Origin: Volvox africanus
Taxonomy: Eukaryota > Chlorophyta > Chlorophyceae > Chlamydomonadales > Volvocaceae
Direction of reading: 5' to 3'
DNA: 64,000 nt
Assembly: GCA_030268105.1 (NCBI GenBank)
Contig: BSDZ01000034.1
Location: 1 to 64,000, forward strand
Below are positions 13,157 to 24,476 of the stretch, in pieces (the first letter of the stretch is position 1; every line of letters starts with the position of its first letter). The position numbers and the translations under genes were made by a program. Below the pieces are notes generated by a model. It was not told where the DNA came from. It was given only the letters and a program-made list of their open reading frames with translations, and searched no databases.

Positions 13157-14675
13157 GGCTGACGCCTGGACAGCCGGGTCGTGGTCAAGGAGCCGGTAAT
13201 CGAAGCGTCCAATGAAGCACTATCGCTAAGCAAATCGTTGAGATGTATTACTCAATAAACGACACTAAGGTTTTGTCTAGAGGCAAACGGTTGTGTTGAC
13301 AGGCCAAAGCCTGTTCTTTGGAGTCTCTCTAAGGAATTCGAAAGCAATTATGGAAAATGGTTTTAAAATAACTAGTTAGGATGTTAATGGGTCACACAGG
13401 GTGGGCTATGGTTATGTAGAGCGACGGAGCATAATCAGGTCTAAAGGCGAAGGTTTCACAGCTTTCCTTTATCCGGTTGTAACACTGAAGCAAAGTAATT
13501 TGAATGGCAATGTAGGGGCGCTTCCGTGTGGCGATAAGAACCCCGTATTACCATAATCGGTCCGCTGTTCGTGGCTTCGGGCCGTACATTGGAACAACAG
13601 ATTACGTAGGTTCATCGCAAAGGATTTCTTGAGCTCCTATTGAACTGTAATTTCAATTGGTACAATTGAGCTCGCGTAAGCTCAAAGACATCAACACCGC
13701 ACAAGTGTGTGTTTCACCAATACCGGTTCGGAGGCCCCAAGAGCGCAAGGTTATCACCTTGTATAGTACTGGTCTTCCCCATAGTAGGGAATCTAAAGTC
13801 CTGAAATTCCTTACATAATGCGACCACTGGACTGTGGCCCACGGTAGCTTGCCGTACACTATCACGTGTCCTGAAATTAATAAAGATGGAGCACGCCGAA
13901 GGCCTTCCGGTGCCATCTCCATGATGGGCATGGACGCCCAAGTTGGGGCACCATAATGTCATAATGCCAACGATTGTTGAACCCTTGTATGAACATACAT
14001 ACACCTTAGTGAGAGCCTGCTGCAGTAAAATGCAATTTGGCTGTGCAGCGCTGCATGGAGATACAGCTCTCCATGCGGAGTAAAATCCAAACAGTTCTTC
14101 CCAAGTTTTCAGAACAAGTCGCCCACAGTGTAACACCTAAAAAGCACCCCTCTGTTCTGCTTCAGGGGGAGACTGAGACACTCAAAAAGGGTCATCCAGG
14201 CATCGCACGATTTACATGTGGTGTCACGGAGAGGCCTGCTGCTTGCTCGTCCACTCGTGAGCAACTGCGAGGCTCGAACACCATGGTATTGCACATGCCT
14301 GCAGCACATGCATGCGCACACACGCATATGCACACACACGCCCACAGAGGCACGCATGCCCTCCCCCTTTGTGCTGTCCCAGGCATGTCTAGTTGAGAGT
14401 CCCCTGTAAATAAACTGGTCACATGCCATGTCGTCATGGCAGATTATGACACCAGCCTAATCACTTGAGAAGGATGTTAAATAGCTCATTAATCAGATCC
14501 ATTAACAAACACGGTTCACAAGCTCCTATCGGATAGAATCCAATGATGAACAGTTGACAACCATCTAGGGTTCAGATCCACTAACAAACACGTTTGACAC
14601 GCTCCTATTGGTTAGGGTCCACTAATGAATGGCAGATAAGAAACTATGCAACTAAAACTATATCAGGTCTATGAC

Positions 14676-15706
14676 AGCTAAGTGACTAAATGCTAGGCAC
14701 AAATACCATGTGTGCAGTTGGGAGTCTCACTGACTATGAATACCACTTGATGAAGTCCGACTGCCCACCAGCTGTTTAAACCTCCACAGCCCCTCCCCCT
14801 CCACTGAAGCCTTAGGTACGATAAAAAGAACACAGAATATCACATAGCTAAGTGACTAAATGCTAGGCACAATACCATGTGTGCAGTTGGGAGTCTCACT
14901 GACTATGAATACCACTTGATGAAGTCCGACTGCCCACCAGCTGTTTAAACCTCCACAGCCCCTCCCCCTCCACTGCATGAAGCCTTAGGTACGATAAAAA
15001 GAACACAGAATATCACATAGCTAAGTGACTAAATGCTAGGCACAAATACCATGTGTGCAGTTGGGAGTCTCACTGACTATGAATACCACTTGATGAAGTC
15101 CGACTGCCCACCAGCTGTTTAAACCTCCACAGCCCCTCCCCCTCCACTGCATGAAGCTTAGGTACGATAAAAGAACACAGAATATCACATAGCTAAGTGA
15201 CTAAATGCTAGGCACAAATACCATGTGTGCAGTTGGGAGTCTCACTGACTATGAATACCACTTGATGAAGTCCGACTGCCCACCAGCTGTTTAAACCTCC
15301 ACAGCCCCTCCCCCTCCACTGCATGAAGCCTTAGGTACGATAAAAAGAACACAGAATATCACATAGCTAAGTGACTAAATGCTAGGCACAAATACCATGT
15401 GTGCAGTTGGGAGTCTCACTGACTATGAATACCACTTGATGAAGTCCGACTGCCCACCAGCTGTTTAAACCTCCACAGCCCCTCCCCCTCCACTGCATGA
15501 AGCCTTAGGTACGATAAAAAGAACACAGAATATCACATAGCTAAGTGACTAAATGCTAGGCACAAATACCATGTGTGCAGTTGGGAGTCTCACTGACTAT
15601 GAATACCACTTGATGAAGTCCGACTGCCCACCAGCTGTTTAAACCTCCACAGCCCCTCCCCCTCCACTGCATGAAGCCTTAGGTACGATAAAAAGAACAC
15701 AGAATA
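14676..15706. repeat. 174-bp satellite array of unit 3, 6 monomers
   Basis: Monomer starts at 14676, 14846, 15019, 15191, 15365 and 15539. The first lacks four bases (ACTGAAG for ACTGCATGAAG near 14806) and others have single-base losses. Confidence 0.92.
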
Positions 15707-16154
15707 CCACATACAAAACTGGGGGTGCCCGAAAACAAACATGTACATGAGAAAGCTAACCAAACCTGCAAACCCCAGCCTAACATCACGCCTAAGCCGC
15801 AGCAGCCACCTGCAAGCCACCACACCGGACATCTCTCACGAGAGCCCTAACATTCGTAATGTAAAGTGCCGCGCTATTCAGCCAGTCACCGCCCCTTGGT
15901 GCTACTACGGCCATGGTCACGGTCACCATCAGGCCTCAGAGCCTTTAGTTCCGCTCTAGGTGTCTTGAGTCCCTCTTTTCTTAATAACCACGTCACCGTC
16001 GATTAAGGGTGCAGTGTTTAACAACGCTAAGCATCACGACTTGGCAAACAAAATCGATGGCTCGAGATGACCATCTAGCAATCCGGCTAGCTAGCAAGGA
16101 GGGTAGTAGGTACATATCAGTGCGTGCACTTCCTGCAAAACCGCCCCAGCTCGA

Positions 16155-18686
16155 TCAGAGCCGAATGCCCCCACGCTGAACACACGGCTCTGTGATTCCC
16201 TTGGCAGCCCTTAGGAAGGCCGCCAAGAAAGGGCGCCTCTTGCGGGGCCCCTCAAGCGAGGCGGCCTTGATGGACGCCGTCCCCCAACGATTGGAGCCAC
16301 AAAGCTCCATCAGCTTGAGCTGCACATAGGAAATTGCTGGAGCTGCCGCCTGCTCCTTCCCGAAGGCAACAAGTGGATTGTGCTCGAGGCCTAAAGAGGG
16401 CAAAGTGTGTGGGGGAGAGCGAACGTCTCTGTGCCAGAAATCAATTCATGTAAGGTGGGCTGCGCTTAGATGTGCAGGCAGACAGCAGGTGGCAAGGCCC
16501 ACTGCCTGCTGAGTCAGCAGATAGAACAGGATACTTGGGAGCCAAACCAGTCAGCAGACCTAGACTCAGGGGTGTCTTTTCACAACCCCTCACACAATGA
16601 CAACCCCTCAATGACAACCATGCACCTAGCTAGCATGAGATGGAGCGCGACGTGCACACCACCAGACTTACTTGCTTCACGAATGGCTTCTGCTAGGGTC
16701 GGCTCAAGCGTCTTGGTAAACGCCTGAACCTCCGCCCAGGACGACCAATGCTGCTCCCCCGCCCAGGACCGGCAGTCCTGCAGACCCCAGTTCCGTGCCT
16801 CAGGGGGCAGACGCCGCTCTGGGGTTTTCGGGTGCGGTTTTGGTGGCTGCGTGAGCTCCAGGGGTTGGTACAACTCCTGGGGTTGCTGCGCAGCCTTGTT
16901 GATGAAAATGGAAGCGGCACCAGCATCTGCGACTTCGACTGCAGAAGGCGGACTCGTGGCGCCCATAGCAGGACAGCTGGCGGCAGGGATGATGGCAAAT
17001 TTGGCAGTGATGCTGCTGCCCTGCAGGTCTGTAGAGGCCCCGGAAAGGCCCCCCTTCCTGGCCTCCATCATGGCGGCCCCCGACCTCAGCTTCTCGAGTT
17101 GCGAAATCAAATCTGACACCTGCAGATAAAAGAGCGAACATCCAGCAGTTGTCGGGTTTTGTATACATAAGACTATGTTGCTTCGATGACTTCTTGCCCA
17201 CGCACCTGGACTTGGAAGCCCTCGAAGCCCTCAGCTTCGGTGGTCTCGTCCAACCTGTATGGAAAAGGCATGGGTGGGGTTGCAGGTGTAAGCAAGAGAT
17301 CCCAGCATTGTGGGTTTCGGGTAAACAGGAAGTCGCACATCCGAAACACGTACGCCTTCATGCATTTGCCGCCACGTACTCAGACCGCCACGCACTACCA
17401 CGTCACTCCGCCGTACACCTAGTTATACACTGCACCTACCGCTGATATGCTAGCTCAATGGCCGCCGCTGCTCCCGCCAACCCCGACGGGGCCATCACGC
17501 CACCCGCGCATTGCTGCACGTTGTTCTCCTCACTCTCCAGCTGCGGCTCCTGCTGGCAGAGAACGAGACACACAAAAAAGCTTTTCATCAGTTAGTGCAC
17601 CGTTTACGTGCGTAGACATGGAACATCTGCATCACGGAAAGCATCTTGATGTGTTTCCGAGGGGGTATTGGACGTCCAAACACAAGCGCATGTACACAAA
17701 TTAGTTTCGGCGACATCTGAACGACGACAAAATAACGACATGTATGATGAGCCCACCCCTCGGGCAACTCCCTCCGTCCGTCTCCCCTCCCCTCGGAAAC
17801 CATGTTCCCCATTCGCCTCCCCTGAGAAGCGCTTTCCTGCAGGCACTTTGCAACCAACACAGTGCAGCACAAGCCGCGCACTGGTATGAGAAAGGCGACC
17901 TCCTCCCCGGAACCCCCTCAGGCGTCAGGTCTGACCCACCACCTGCTGCGCTGCTGGAACTGGCTGGGCTTCCAGTTGGGCTCCGGCCTGGTGAAGATTC
18001 TCGGGCGCGCCCTTCTGTTGTGCGCACGCAAAAGACGGGGGGTCGACACGTTGGTCGATAGTCAGCAAGCGGTGCGGGTCGGCGCATGGCCCAATCACAT
18101 CGAGCGACTGTCAGACAAGCGACCCCCAAGGCATCTCAACACCCATCACCACTGCTGGAGCAAACTCCTGATCAGCTCAAACTCACCCAGGATAGCAGGA
18201 CCTTAAGCAGAGTCCCCTTCTCAGCTATTTGCAGGCGCCGCGCGGACAACCGCTCCTGCAACGTCAAGGATTCTTCGCCCTCGAGCTTCCCGAACCGCTG
18301 AAGAGGCTGCGACAGAAAAGGTGGAAGGGATGGGATGTCACGGAATGACCGAAAAAAGACGGAATCGAAGAAAACATAAACGACGACGAAAGGCAGGCTT
18401 GATGGGAGTTGGCCTTACTTAGAACTGAACATCAGGAAAGACAGCAACACGAATTCACCTTTTCTGTCGGAATCCACTTGCGGCTAAACTTCTTCATTAG
18501 TTCACGCAAAGGAGTGACGACCACTCCACCTGCAGGCTGCTCTACAGCTTTGCCATTTAGGCAGCTGCTGTTGCTCATAACGCTGTCATTATCGTTAGCG
18601 GTGCTGTTGGTGTCCGAGATTGTGTCGATCCTCTCATAAGCACGATCCTTAGGCTTGAAGCCCAGTTTCACCAACAGCGAGATCAT
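16155..18686 (-). CDS. Unit 4 copy of the seven-exon gene
   Basis: Exons: 18686-18459, 18306-18187, 18107-17943, 17552-17440, 17254-17206, 17119-16672, 16390-16155. No exon change seen relative to unit 5. Confidence 0.68.
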
Positions 18687-20205
18687 GGCTGACGCCTGGA
18701 CAGCCGGGTCGTGGTCAAGGAGCCGGTAATCGAAGCGTCCAATGAAGCACTATCGCTAAGCAAATCGTTGAGATGTATTACTCAATAAACGACACTAAGG
18801 TTTTGTCTAGAGGCAAACGGTTGTGTTGACAGGCCAAAGCCTGTTCTTTGGAGTCTCTCTAAGGAATTCGAAAGCAATTATGGAAAATGGTTTTAAAATA
18901 ACTAGTTAGGATGTTAATGGGTCACACAGGGTGGGCTATGGTTATGTAGAGCGACGGAGCATAATCAGGTCTAAAGGCGAAGGTTTCACAGCTTTCCTTT
19001 ATCCGGTTGTAACACTGAAGCAAAGTAATTTGAATGGCAATGTAGGGGCGCTTCCGTGTGGCGATAAGAACCCCGTATTACCATAATCGGTCCGCTGTTC
19101 GTGGCTTCGGGCCGTACATTGGAACAACAGATTACGTAGGTTCATCGCAAAGGATTTCTTGAGCTCCTATTGAACTGTAATTTCAATTGGTACAATTGAG
19201 CTCGCGTAAGCTCAAAGACATCAACACCGCACAAGTGTGTGTTTCACCAATACCGGTTCGGAGGCCCCAAGAGCGCAAGGTTATCACCTTGTATAGTACT
19301 GGTCTTCCCCATAGTAGGGAATCTAAAGTCCTGAAATTCCTTACATAATGCGACCACTGGACTGTGGCCCACGGTAGCTTGCCGTACACTATCACGTGTC
19401 CTGAAATTAATAAAGATGGAGCACGCCGAAGGCCTTCCGGTGCCATCTCCATGATGGGCATGGACGCCCAAGTTGGGGCACCATAATGTCATAATGCCAA
19501 CGATTGTTGAACCCTTGTATGAACATACATACACCTTAGTGAGAGCCTGCTGCAGTAAAATGCAATTTGGCTGTGCAGCGCTGCATGGAGATACAGCTCT
19601 CCATGCGGAGTAAAATCCAAACAGTTCTTCCCAAGTTTTCAGAACAAGTCGCCCACAGTGTAACACCTAAAAAGCACCCCTCTGTTCTGCTTCAGGGGGA
19701 GACTGAGACACTCAAAAAGGGTCATCCAGGCATCGCACGATTTACATGTGGTGTCACGGAGAGGCCTGCTGCTTGCTCGTCCACTCGTGAGCAACTGCGA
19801 GGCTCGAACACCATGGTATTGCACATGCCTGCAGCACATGCATGCGCACACACGCATATGCACACACACGCCCACAGAGGCACGCATGCCCTCCCCCTTT
19901 GTGCTGTCCCAGGCATGTCTAGTTGAGAGTCCCCTGTAAATAAACTGGTCACATGCCATGTCGTCATGGCAGATTATGACACCAGCCTAATCACTTGAGA
20001 AGGATGTTAAATAGCTCATTAATCAGATCCATTAACAAACACGGTTCACAAGCTCCTATCGGATAGAATCCAATGATGAACAGTTGACAACCATCTAGGG
20101 TTCAGATCCACTAACAAACACGTTTGACACGCTCCTATTGGTTAGGGTCCACTAATGAATGGCAGATAAGAAACTATGCAACTAAAACTATATCAGGTCT
20201 ATGAC

Positions 20206-20895
20206 AGCTAAGTGACTAAATGCTAGGCACAAATACCATGTGTGCAGTTGGGAGTCTCACTGACTATGAATACCACTTGATGAAGTCCGACTGCCCACCA
20301 GCTGTTTAAACCTCCACAGCCCCTCCCCCTCCACTGCATGAAGCCTTAGGTACGATAAAAAGAACACAGAATATCACATAGCTAAGTGACTAAATGCTAG
20401 GCACAAATACCATGTGTGCAGTTGGGAGTCTCACTGACTATGAATACCACTTGATGAAGTCCGACTGCCCACCAGCTGTTTAAACCTCCACAGCCCCTCC
20501 CCCTCCACTGCATGAAGCCTTAGGTACGATAAAAAGAACACAGAATATCACATAGCTAAGTGACTAAATGCTAGGCACAAATACCATGTGTGCAGTTGGG
20601 AGTCTCACTGACTATGAATACCACTTGATGAAGTCCGACTGCCCACCAGCTGTTTAAACCTCCACAGCCCCTCCCCCTCCACTGCATGAAGCCTTAGGTA
20701 CGATAAAAAGAACACAGAATATCACATAGCTAAGTGACTAAATGCTAGGCACAAATACCATGTGTGCAGTTGGGAGTCTCACTGACTATGAATACCACTT
20801 GATGAAGTCCGACTGCCCACCAGCTGTTTAAACCTCCACAGCCCCTCCCCCTCCACTGCATGAAGCCTTAGGTACGATAAAAAGAACACAGAATA
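20206..20895. repeat. 174-bp satellite array of unit 4, 4 monomers
   Basis: Starts at 20206, 20380, 20554 and 20728, each exactly 174 bases apart. Confidence 0.93.
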
Positions 20896-21343
20896 CCACA
20901 TACAAAACTGGGGGTGCCCGAAAACAAACATGTACATGAGAAAGCTAACCAAACCTGCAAACCCCAGCCTAACATCACGCCTAAGCCGCAGCAGCCACCT
21001 GCAAGCCACCACACCGGACATCTCTCACGAGAGCCCTAACATTCGTAATGTAAAGTGCCGCGCTATTCAGCCAGTCACCGCCCCTTGGTGCTACTACGGC
21101 CATGGTCACGGTCACCATCAGGCCTCAGAGCCTTTAGTTCCGCTCTAGGTGTCTTGAGTCCCTCTTTTCTTAATAACCACGTCACCGTCGATTAAGGGTG
21201 CAGTGTTTAACAACGCTAAGCATCACGACTTGGCAAACAAAATCGATGGCTCGAGATGACCATCTAGCAATCCGGCTAGCTAGCAAGGAGGGTAGTAGGT
21301 ACATATCAGTGCGTGCACTTCCTGCAAAACCGCCCCAGCTCGA
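20896..21343. other. Gene-free 3' flank between satellite and gene stop (unit 5; same in all units)
   Basis: 448 bases downstream of the minus-strand gene, expected to hold its 3' untranslated region. I see no convincing gene, no AATAAA on the minus strand, and only small motifs: a GGTCAC GGTCAC direct repeat at 21106-21117 and a GCTAGCTAGC palindrome near 21275. Short open frames on both strands are not convincing as genes. Confidence 0.6.
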
Positions 21344-21579
21344 TCAGAGCCGAATGCCCCCACGCTGAACACACGGCTCTGTGATTCCCTTGGCAGCCCT
21401 TAGGAAGGCCGCCAAGAAAGGGCGCCTCTTGCGGGGCCCCTCAAGCGAGGCGGCCTTGATGGACGCCGTCCCCCAACGATTGGAGCCACAAAGCTCCATC
21501 AGCTTGAGCTGCACATAGGAAATTGCTGGAGCTGCCGCCTGCTCCTTCCCGAAGGCAACAAGTGGATTGTGCTCGAGGC
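21344..21579 (-). CDS. Exon 7 of the unit 5 gene (terminal, 77 codons plus stop)
   Basis: Acceptor TTTGCCCTCTTTAG. The first two bases complete the Ser codon. It encodes a region of mixed character (YVQLKLMELCGSNRW) followed by a basic GPRKRRPF cluster and RGGIRL before TGA at 21344-21346. The basic cluster resembles a monopartite nuclear localisation signal, which is inference only. Confidence 0.73.
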
Positions 21580-23875
21580 CTAAAGAGGGCAAAGTGTGTG
21601 GGGGAGAGCGAACGTCTCTGTGCCAGAAATCAATTAATGTAAGGTGGGCTGCGCTTAGATGTGCAGGCAGACAGCAGGTGGCAAGGCCCACTGCCTGCTG
21701 AGTCAGCAGATAGAACAGGATACTTGGGAGCCAAACCAGTCAGCAGACCTAGACTCAGGGGTGTCTTTTCACAACCCCTCACACAATGACAACCCCTCAA
21801 TGACAACCATGCACCTAGCTAGCATGAGATGGAGCGCGACGTGCACACCACCAGACTTACTTGCTTCACGAATGGCTTCTGCTAGGGTCGGCTCAAGCGT
21901 CTTGGTAAACGCCTGAACCTCCGCCCAGGACGACCAATGCTGCTCCCCCGCCCAGGACCGGCAGTCCTGCAGACCCCAGTTCCGTGCCTCAGGGGGCAGA
22001 CGCCGCTCTGGGGTTTTCGGGTGCGGTTTTGGTGGCTGCGTGAGCTCCAGGGGTTGGTACAACTCCTGGGGTTGCTGCGCAGCCTTGTTGATGAAAATGG
22101 AAGCGGCACCAGCATCTGCGACTTCGACTGCAGAAGGCGGACTCGTGGCGCCCATAGCAGGACAGCTGGCGGCAGGGATGATGGCAAATTTGGCAGTGAT
22201 GCTGCTGCCCTGCAGGTCTGTAGAGGCCCCGGAAAGGCCCCCCTTCCTGGCCTCCATCATGGCGGCCCCCGACCTCAGCTTCTCGAGTTGCGAAATCAAA
22301 TCTGACACCTGCAGATAAAAGAGCGAACATCCAGCAGTTGTCGGGTTTTGTATACATAAGACTATGTTGCTTCGATGACTTCTTGCCCACGCACCTGGAC
22401 TTGGAAGCCCTCGAAGCCCTCAGCTTCGGTGGTCTCGTCCAACCTGTATGGAAAAGGCATGGGTGGGGTTGCAGGTGTAAGCAAGAGATCCCAGCATTGT
22501 GGGTTTCGGGTAAACAGGAAGTCGCACATCCGAAACACGTACGCCTTCATGCATTTGCCGCCACGTACTCAGACCGCCACGCACTACCACGTCACTCCGC
22601 CGTACACCTAGTTATACACTGCACCTACCGCTGATATGCTAGCTCAATGGCCGCCGCTGCTCCCGCCAACCCCGACGGGGCCATCACGCCACCCGCGCAT
22701 TGCTGCACGTTGTTCTCCTCACTCTCCAGCTGCGGCTCCTGCTGGCAGAGAACGAGACACACAAAAAAGCTTTTCATCAGTTAGTGCACCGTTTACGTGC
22801 GTAGACATGGAACATCTGCATCACGGAAAGCATCTTGATGTGTTTCCGAGGGGGTATTGGACGTCCAAACACAAGCGCATGTACACAAATTAGTTTCGGC
22901 GACATCTGAACGACGACAAAATAACGACATGTATGATGAGCCCACCCCTCGGGCAACTCCCTCCGTCCGTCTCCCCTCCCCTCGGAAACCATGTTCCCCA
23001 TTCGCCTCCCCTGAGAAGCGCTTTCCTGCAGGCACTTTGCAACCAACACAGTGCAGCACAAGCCGCGCACTGGTATGAGAAAGGCGACCTCCTCCCCGGA
23101 ACCCCCTCAGGCGTCAGGTCTGACCCACCACCTGCTGCGCTGCTGGAACTGGCTGGGCTTCCAGTTGGGCTCCGGCCTGGTGAAGATTCTCGGGCGCGCC
23201 CTTCTGTTGTGCGCACGCAAAAGACGGGGGGTCGACACGTTGGTCGATAGTCAGCAAGCGGTGCGGGTCGGCGCATGGCCCAATCACATCGAGCGACTGT
23301 CAGACAAGCGACCCCCAAGGCATCTCAACACCCATCACCACTGCTGGAGCAAACTCCTGATCAGCTCAAACTCACCCAGGATAGCAGGACCTTAAGCAGA
23401 GTCCCCTTCTCAGCTATTTGCAGGCGCCGCGCGGACAACCGCTCCTGCAACGTCAAGGATTCTTCGCCCTCGAGCTTCCCGAACCGCTGAAGAGGCTGCG
23501 ACAGAAAAGGTGGAAGGGATGGGATGTCACGGAATGACCGAAAAAAGACGGAATCGAAGAAAACATAAACGACGACGAAAGGCAGGCTTGATGGGAGTTG
23601 GCCTTACTTAGAACTGAACATCAGGAAAGACAGCAACACGAATTCACCTTTTCTGTCGGAATCCACTTGCGGCTAAACTTCTTCATTAGTTCACGCAAAG
23701 GAGTGACGACCACTCCACCTGCAGGCTGCTCTACAGCTTTGCCATTTAGGCAGCTGCTGTTGCTCATAACGCTGTCATTATCGTTAGCGGTGCTGTTGGT
23801 GTCCGAGATTGTGTCGATCCTCTCATAAGCACGATCCTTAGGCTTGAAGCCCAGTTTCACCAACAGCGAGATCAT
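21344..23875 (-). CDS. Seven-exon gene, unit 5 copy: uncharacterised protein of about 452 aa (reference model)
   Basis: Spliced model on the minus strand, in transcript order: 23875-23648, 23495-23376, 23296-23132, 22741-22629, 22443-22395, 22308-21861, 21579-21344. Every intron starts GT and ends AG (lengths 152, 79, 390, 185, 86 and 281). Phases are 0, 0, 0, 2, 0, 1, and the frame stays open from ATG to TGA (1359 bases). Donors read GTGAAT, GTGAGT, GTGGTG, GTAGGT, GTGCGT and GTAAGT; acceptors end GCAG, ACAG, CCAG, ACAG, GCAG and TTAG. I recognise no family. The product has a polar Asn/Ser/Asp stretch, a Gln/Ala/Pro-rich middle and a basic PRKRRP cluster near the C-terminus that could be a nuclear localisation signal (inference). 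There is no signal peptide or membrane segment. The start is uncertain: the frame stays open 21 codons upstream of the chosen ATG, and one more upstream exon is possible. No AATAAA follows the stop on this strand before the satellite. Confidence 0.7.
21861..22308 (-). CDS. Exon 6 of the unit 5 gene (149 codons plus 1 nt)
   Basis: Longest exon. The acceptor CTCTTTTATCTGCAG is followed at once by a Leu/Ile heptad-like start (VSDLISQLEKL) that could form a short coiled coil. An Ala/Ser-rich middle comes next, then a Pro-rich linker (residues about 85-106, with QPPKPHPKTPERR), then a Trp-containing segment (WGLQDCRSWAGEQHWSSW). Donor GTAAGT (21855-21860) leaves one base that completes a Ser codon in exon 7. 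No domain recognised. Confidence 0.75.
22395..22443 (-). CDS. Exon 5 of the unit 5 gene (49 bp)
   Basis: Small exon bounded by TTTTCCATACAG and GTGCGT. Its first base completes the Arg codon split by intron 4. The 16 whole codons encode an acidic peptide (LDETTEAEGFEGFQVQ). The frame also stays open upstream past the acceptor for about 46 codons, so retention of part of intron 4 cannot be excluded. Confidence 0.62.
22629..22741 (-). CDS. Exon 4 of the unit 5 gene (37 codons plus 2 nt)
   Basis: The acceptor follows a T-rich tract and is a tandem CAGCAG, so one Gln codon could be included or skipped. The other two frames of the segment hit stops, so the reading frame is forced. It starts acidic (EPQLESEENN) and becomes Ala/Gly-rich. 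Donor GTAGGT (22623-22628) splits an Arg codon that is completed by exon 5. Confidence 0.68.
23132..23296 (-). CDS. Exon 3 of the unit 5 gene (55 codons)
   Basis: Acceptor CTGACAG, phase 0. The second half is Gln/Ala/Pro-rich (HQAGAQLEAQPVPAAQQ). Two donors three bases apart (GTGGTG at 23126-23131 and GTGGGT at 23123-23128) are both phase 0, so the exon may end one Val codon later. Beyond that, an in-frame TGA closes the frame. Confidence 0.68.
23376..23495 (-). CDS. Exon 2 of the unit 5 gene (40 codons)
   Basis: The acceptor follows a long pyrimidine-rich run ending GTCGCAG, the best acceptor in the model. The exon is open in phase 0 throughout. It encodes a charged, probably helical stretch rich in Leu, Glu and Arg (LQERLSARRLQIAEKG) and ends in a Trp codon directly before donor GTGAGT (23370-23375). 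Confidence 0.72.
23648..23875 (-). CDS. Exon 1 of the unit 5 gene (76 codons from ATG)
   Basis: ATG at 23873-23875, with G at -3. A moderately hydrophobic start (ISLLVKLGFK) leads into an Asn/Ser/Asp-rich stretch (residues about 24-41) and a basic segment RELMKKFSRKW. Donor GTGAAT lies at 23642-23647, leaving phase 0. In-frame sequence remains open upstream to a TAG at 23939-23941 and reads like coding sequence (FDYRLLDHDP), so the true start or a splice acceptor may lie higher. Confidence 0.65.
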
Positions 23876-24017
23876 GGCTGACGCCTGGACAGCCGGGTCG
23901 TGGTCAAGGAGCCGGTAATCGAAGCGTCCAATGAAGCACTATCGCTAAGCAAATCGTTGAGATGTATTACTCAATAAACGACACTAAGGTTTTGTCTAGA
24001 GGCAAACGGTTGTGTTG

Positions 24018-24040
24018 ACAGGCCAAAGCCTGTTCTTTGG
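24018..24040. other. Two overlapping, mutually exclusive hairpins (unit 5)
   Basis: ACAGGC (24018-24023) can pair with GCCTGT (24028-24033), or CCAAAG (24023-24028) with CTTTGG (24035-24040). The two stems share bases and cannot coexist. The same sequence recurs in every unit. Stems of six base pairs are short enough to arise by chance. Confidence 0.4.
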
Positions 24041-24384
24041 AGTCTCTCTAAGGAATTCGAAAGCAATTATGGAAAATGGTTTTAAAATAACTAGTTAGGA
24101 TGTTAATGGGTCACACAGGGTGGGCTATGGTTATGTAGAGCGACGGAGCATAATCAGGTCTAAAGGCGAAGGTTTCACAGCTTTCCTTTATCCGGTTGTA
24201 ACACTGAAGCAAAGTAATTTGAATGGCAATGTAGGGGCGCTTCCGTGTGGCGATAAGAACCCCGTATTACCATAATCGGTCCGCTGTTCGTGGCTTCGGG
24301 CCGTACATTGGAACAACAGATTACGTAGGTTCATCGCAAAGGATTTCTTGAGCTCCTATTGAACTGTAATTTCAATTGGTACAA

Positions 24385-24404
24385 TTGAGCTCGCGTAAGC
24401 TCAA
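24385..24404. other. Perfect 7-bp hairpin (unit 5)
   Basis: TTGAGCT and AGCTCAA arms around the six-base loop CGCGTA. It lies beside CAATTG GTA CAATTG, two copies of a palindromic hexamer. No T-run follows, and no known element is matched. Confidence 0.45.
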
Positions 24405-24476
24405 AGACATCAACACCGCACAAGTGTGTGTTTCACCAATACCGGTTCGGAGGCCCCAAGAGCGCAAGGTTATCAC

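Larger units (their letters stand above)
10167..15706. repeat. Macrosatellite unit 3 (5540 bp)
   Basis: Carries the 10-bp longer intron-3 allele (12211-12233, containing GTGTCA) and six satellite monomers. Apart from those features it matches unit 5 by eye over the gene block. Confidence 0.93.
15707..20895. repeat. Macrosatellite unit 4 (5189 bp)
   Basis: Short intron-3 allele and four satellite monomers. It is the same length as unit 7. It shares the C variant in intron 6 with unit 2. Confidence 0.93.

Noticed and set aside
20206..20895. CRISPR array
   Set aside because: The 174-bp monomers are contiguous identical repeats without variable spacers, and there are no cas genes.
21937..22305. 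Plus-strand open frame of 122 codons, and two others in the same region
   Set aside because: All are antisense or alternate-frame shadows of exon 6, the longest exon.
23051..23395. Plus-strand open frame of 114 codons
   Set aside because: It lies antisense to exons 3 and 2 of the minus-strand gene, spans two of its introns, and shows no domain. The minus-strand reading has phase-consistent splicing.
23598..23828. Plus-strand 76-codon frame with a hydrophobic C-terminal end
   Set aside because: Antisense to exon 1. The hydrophobic stretch is the complement of the Asn/Ser/Asp-rich coding run.
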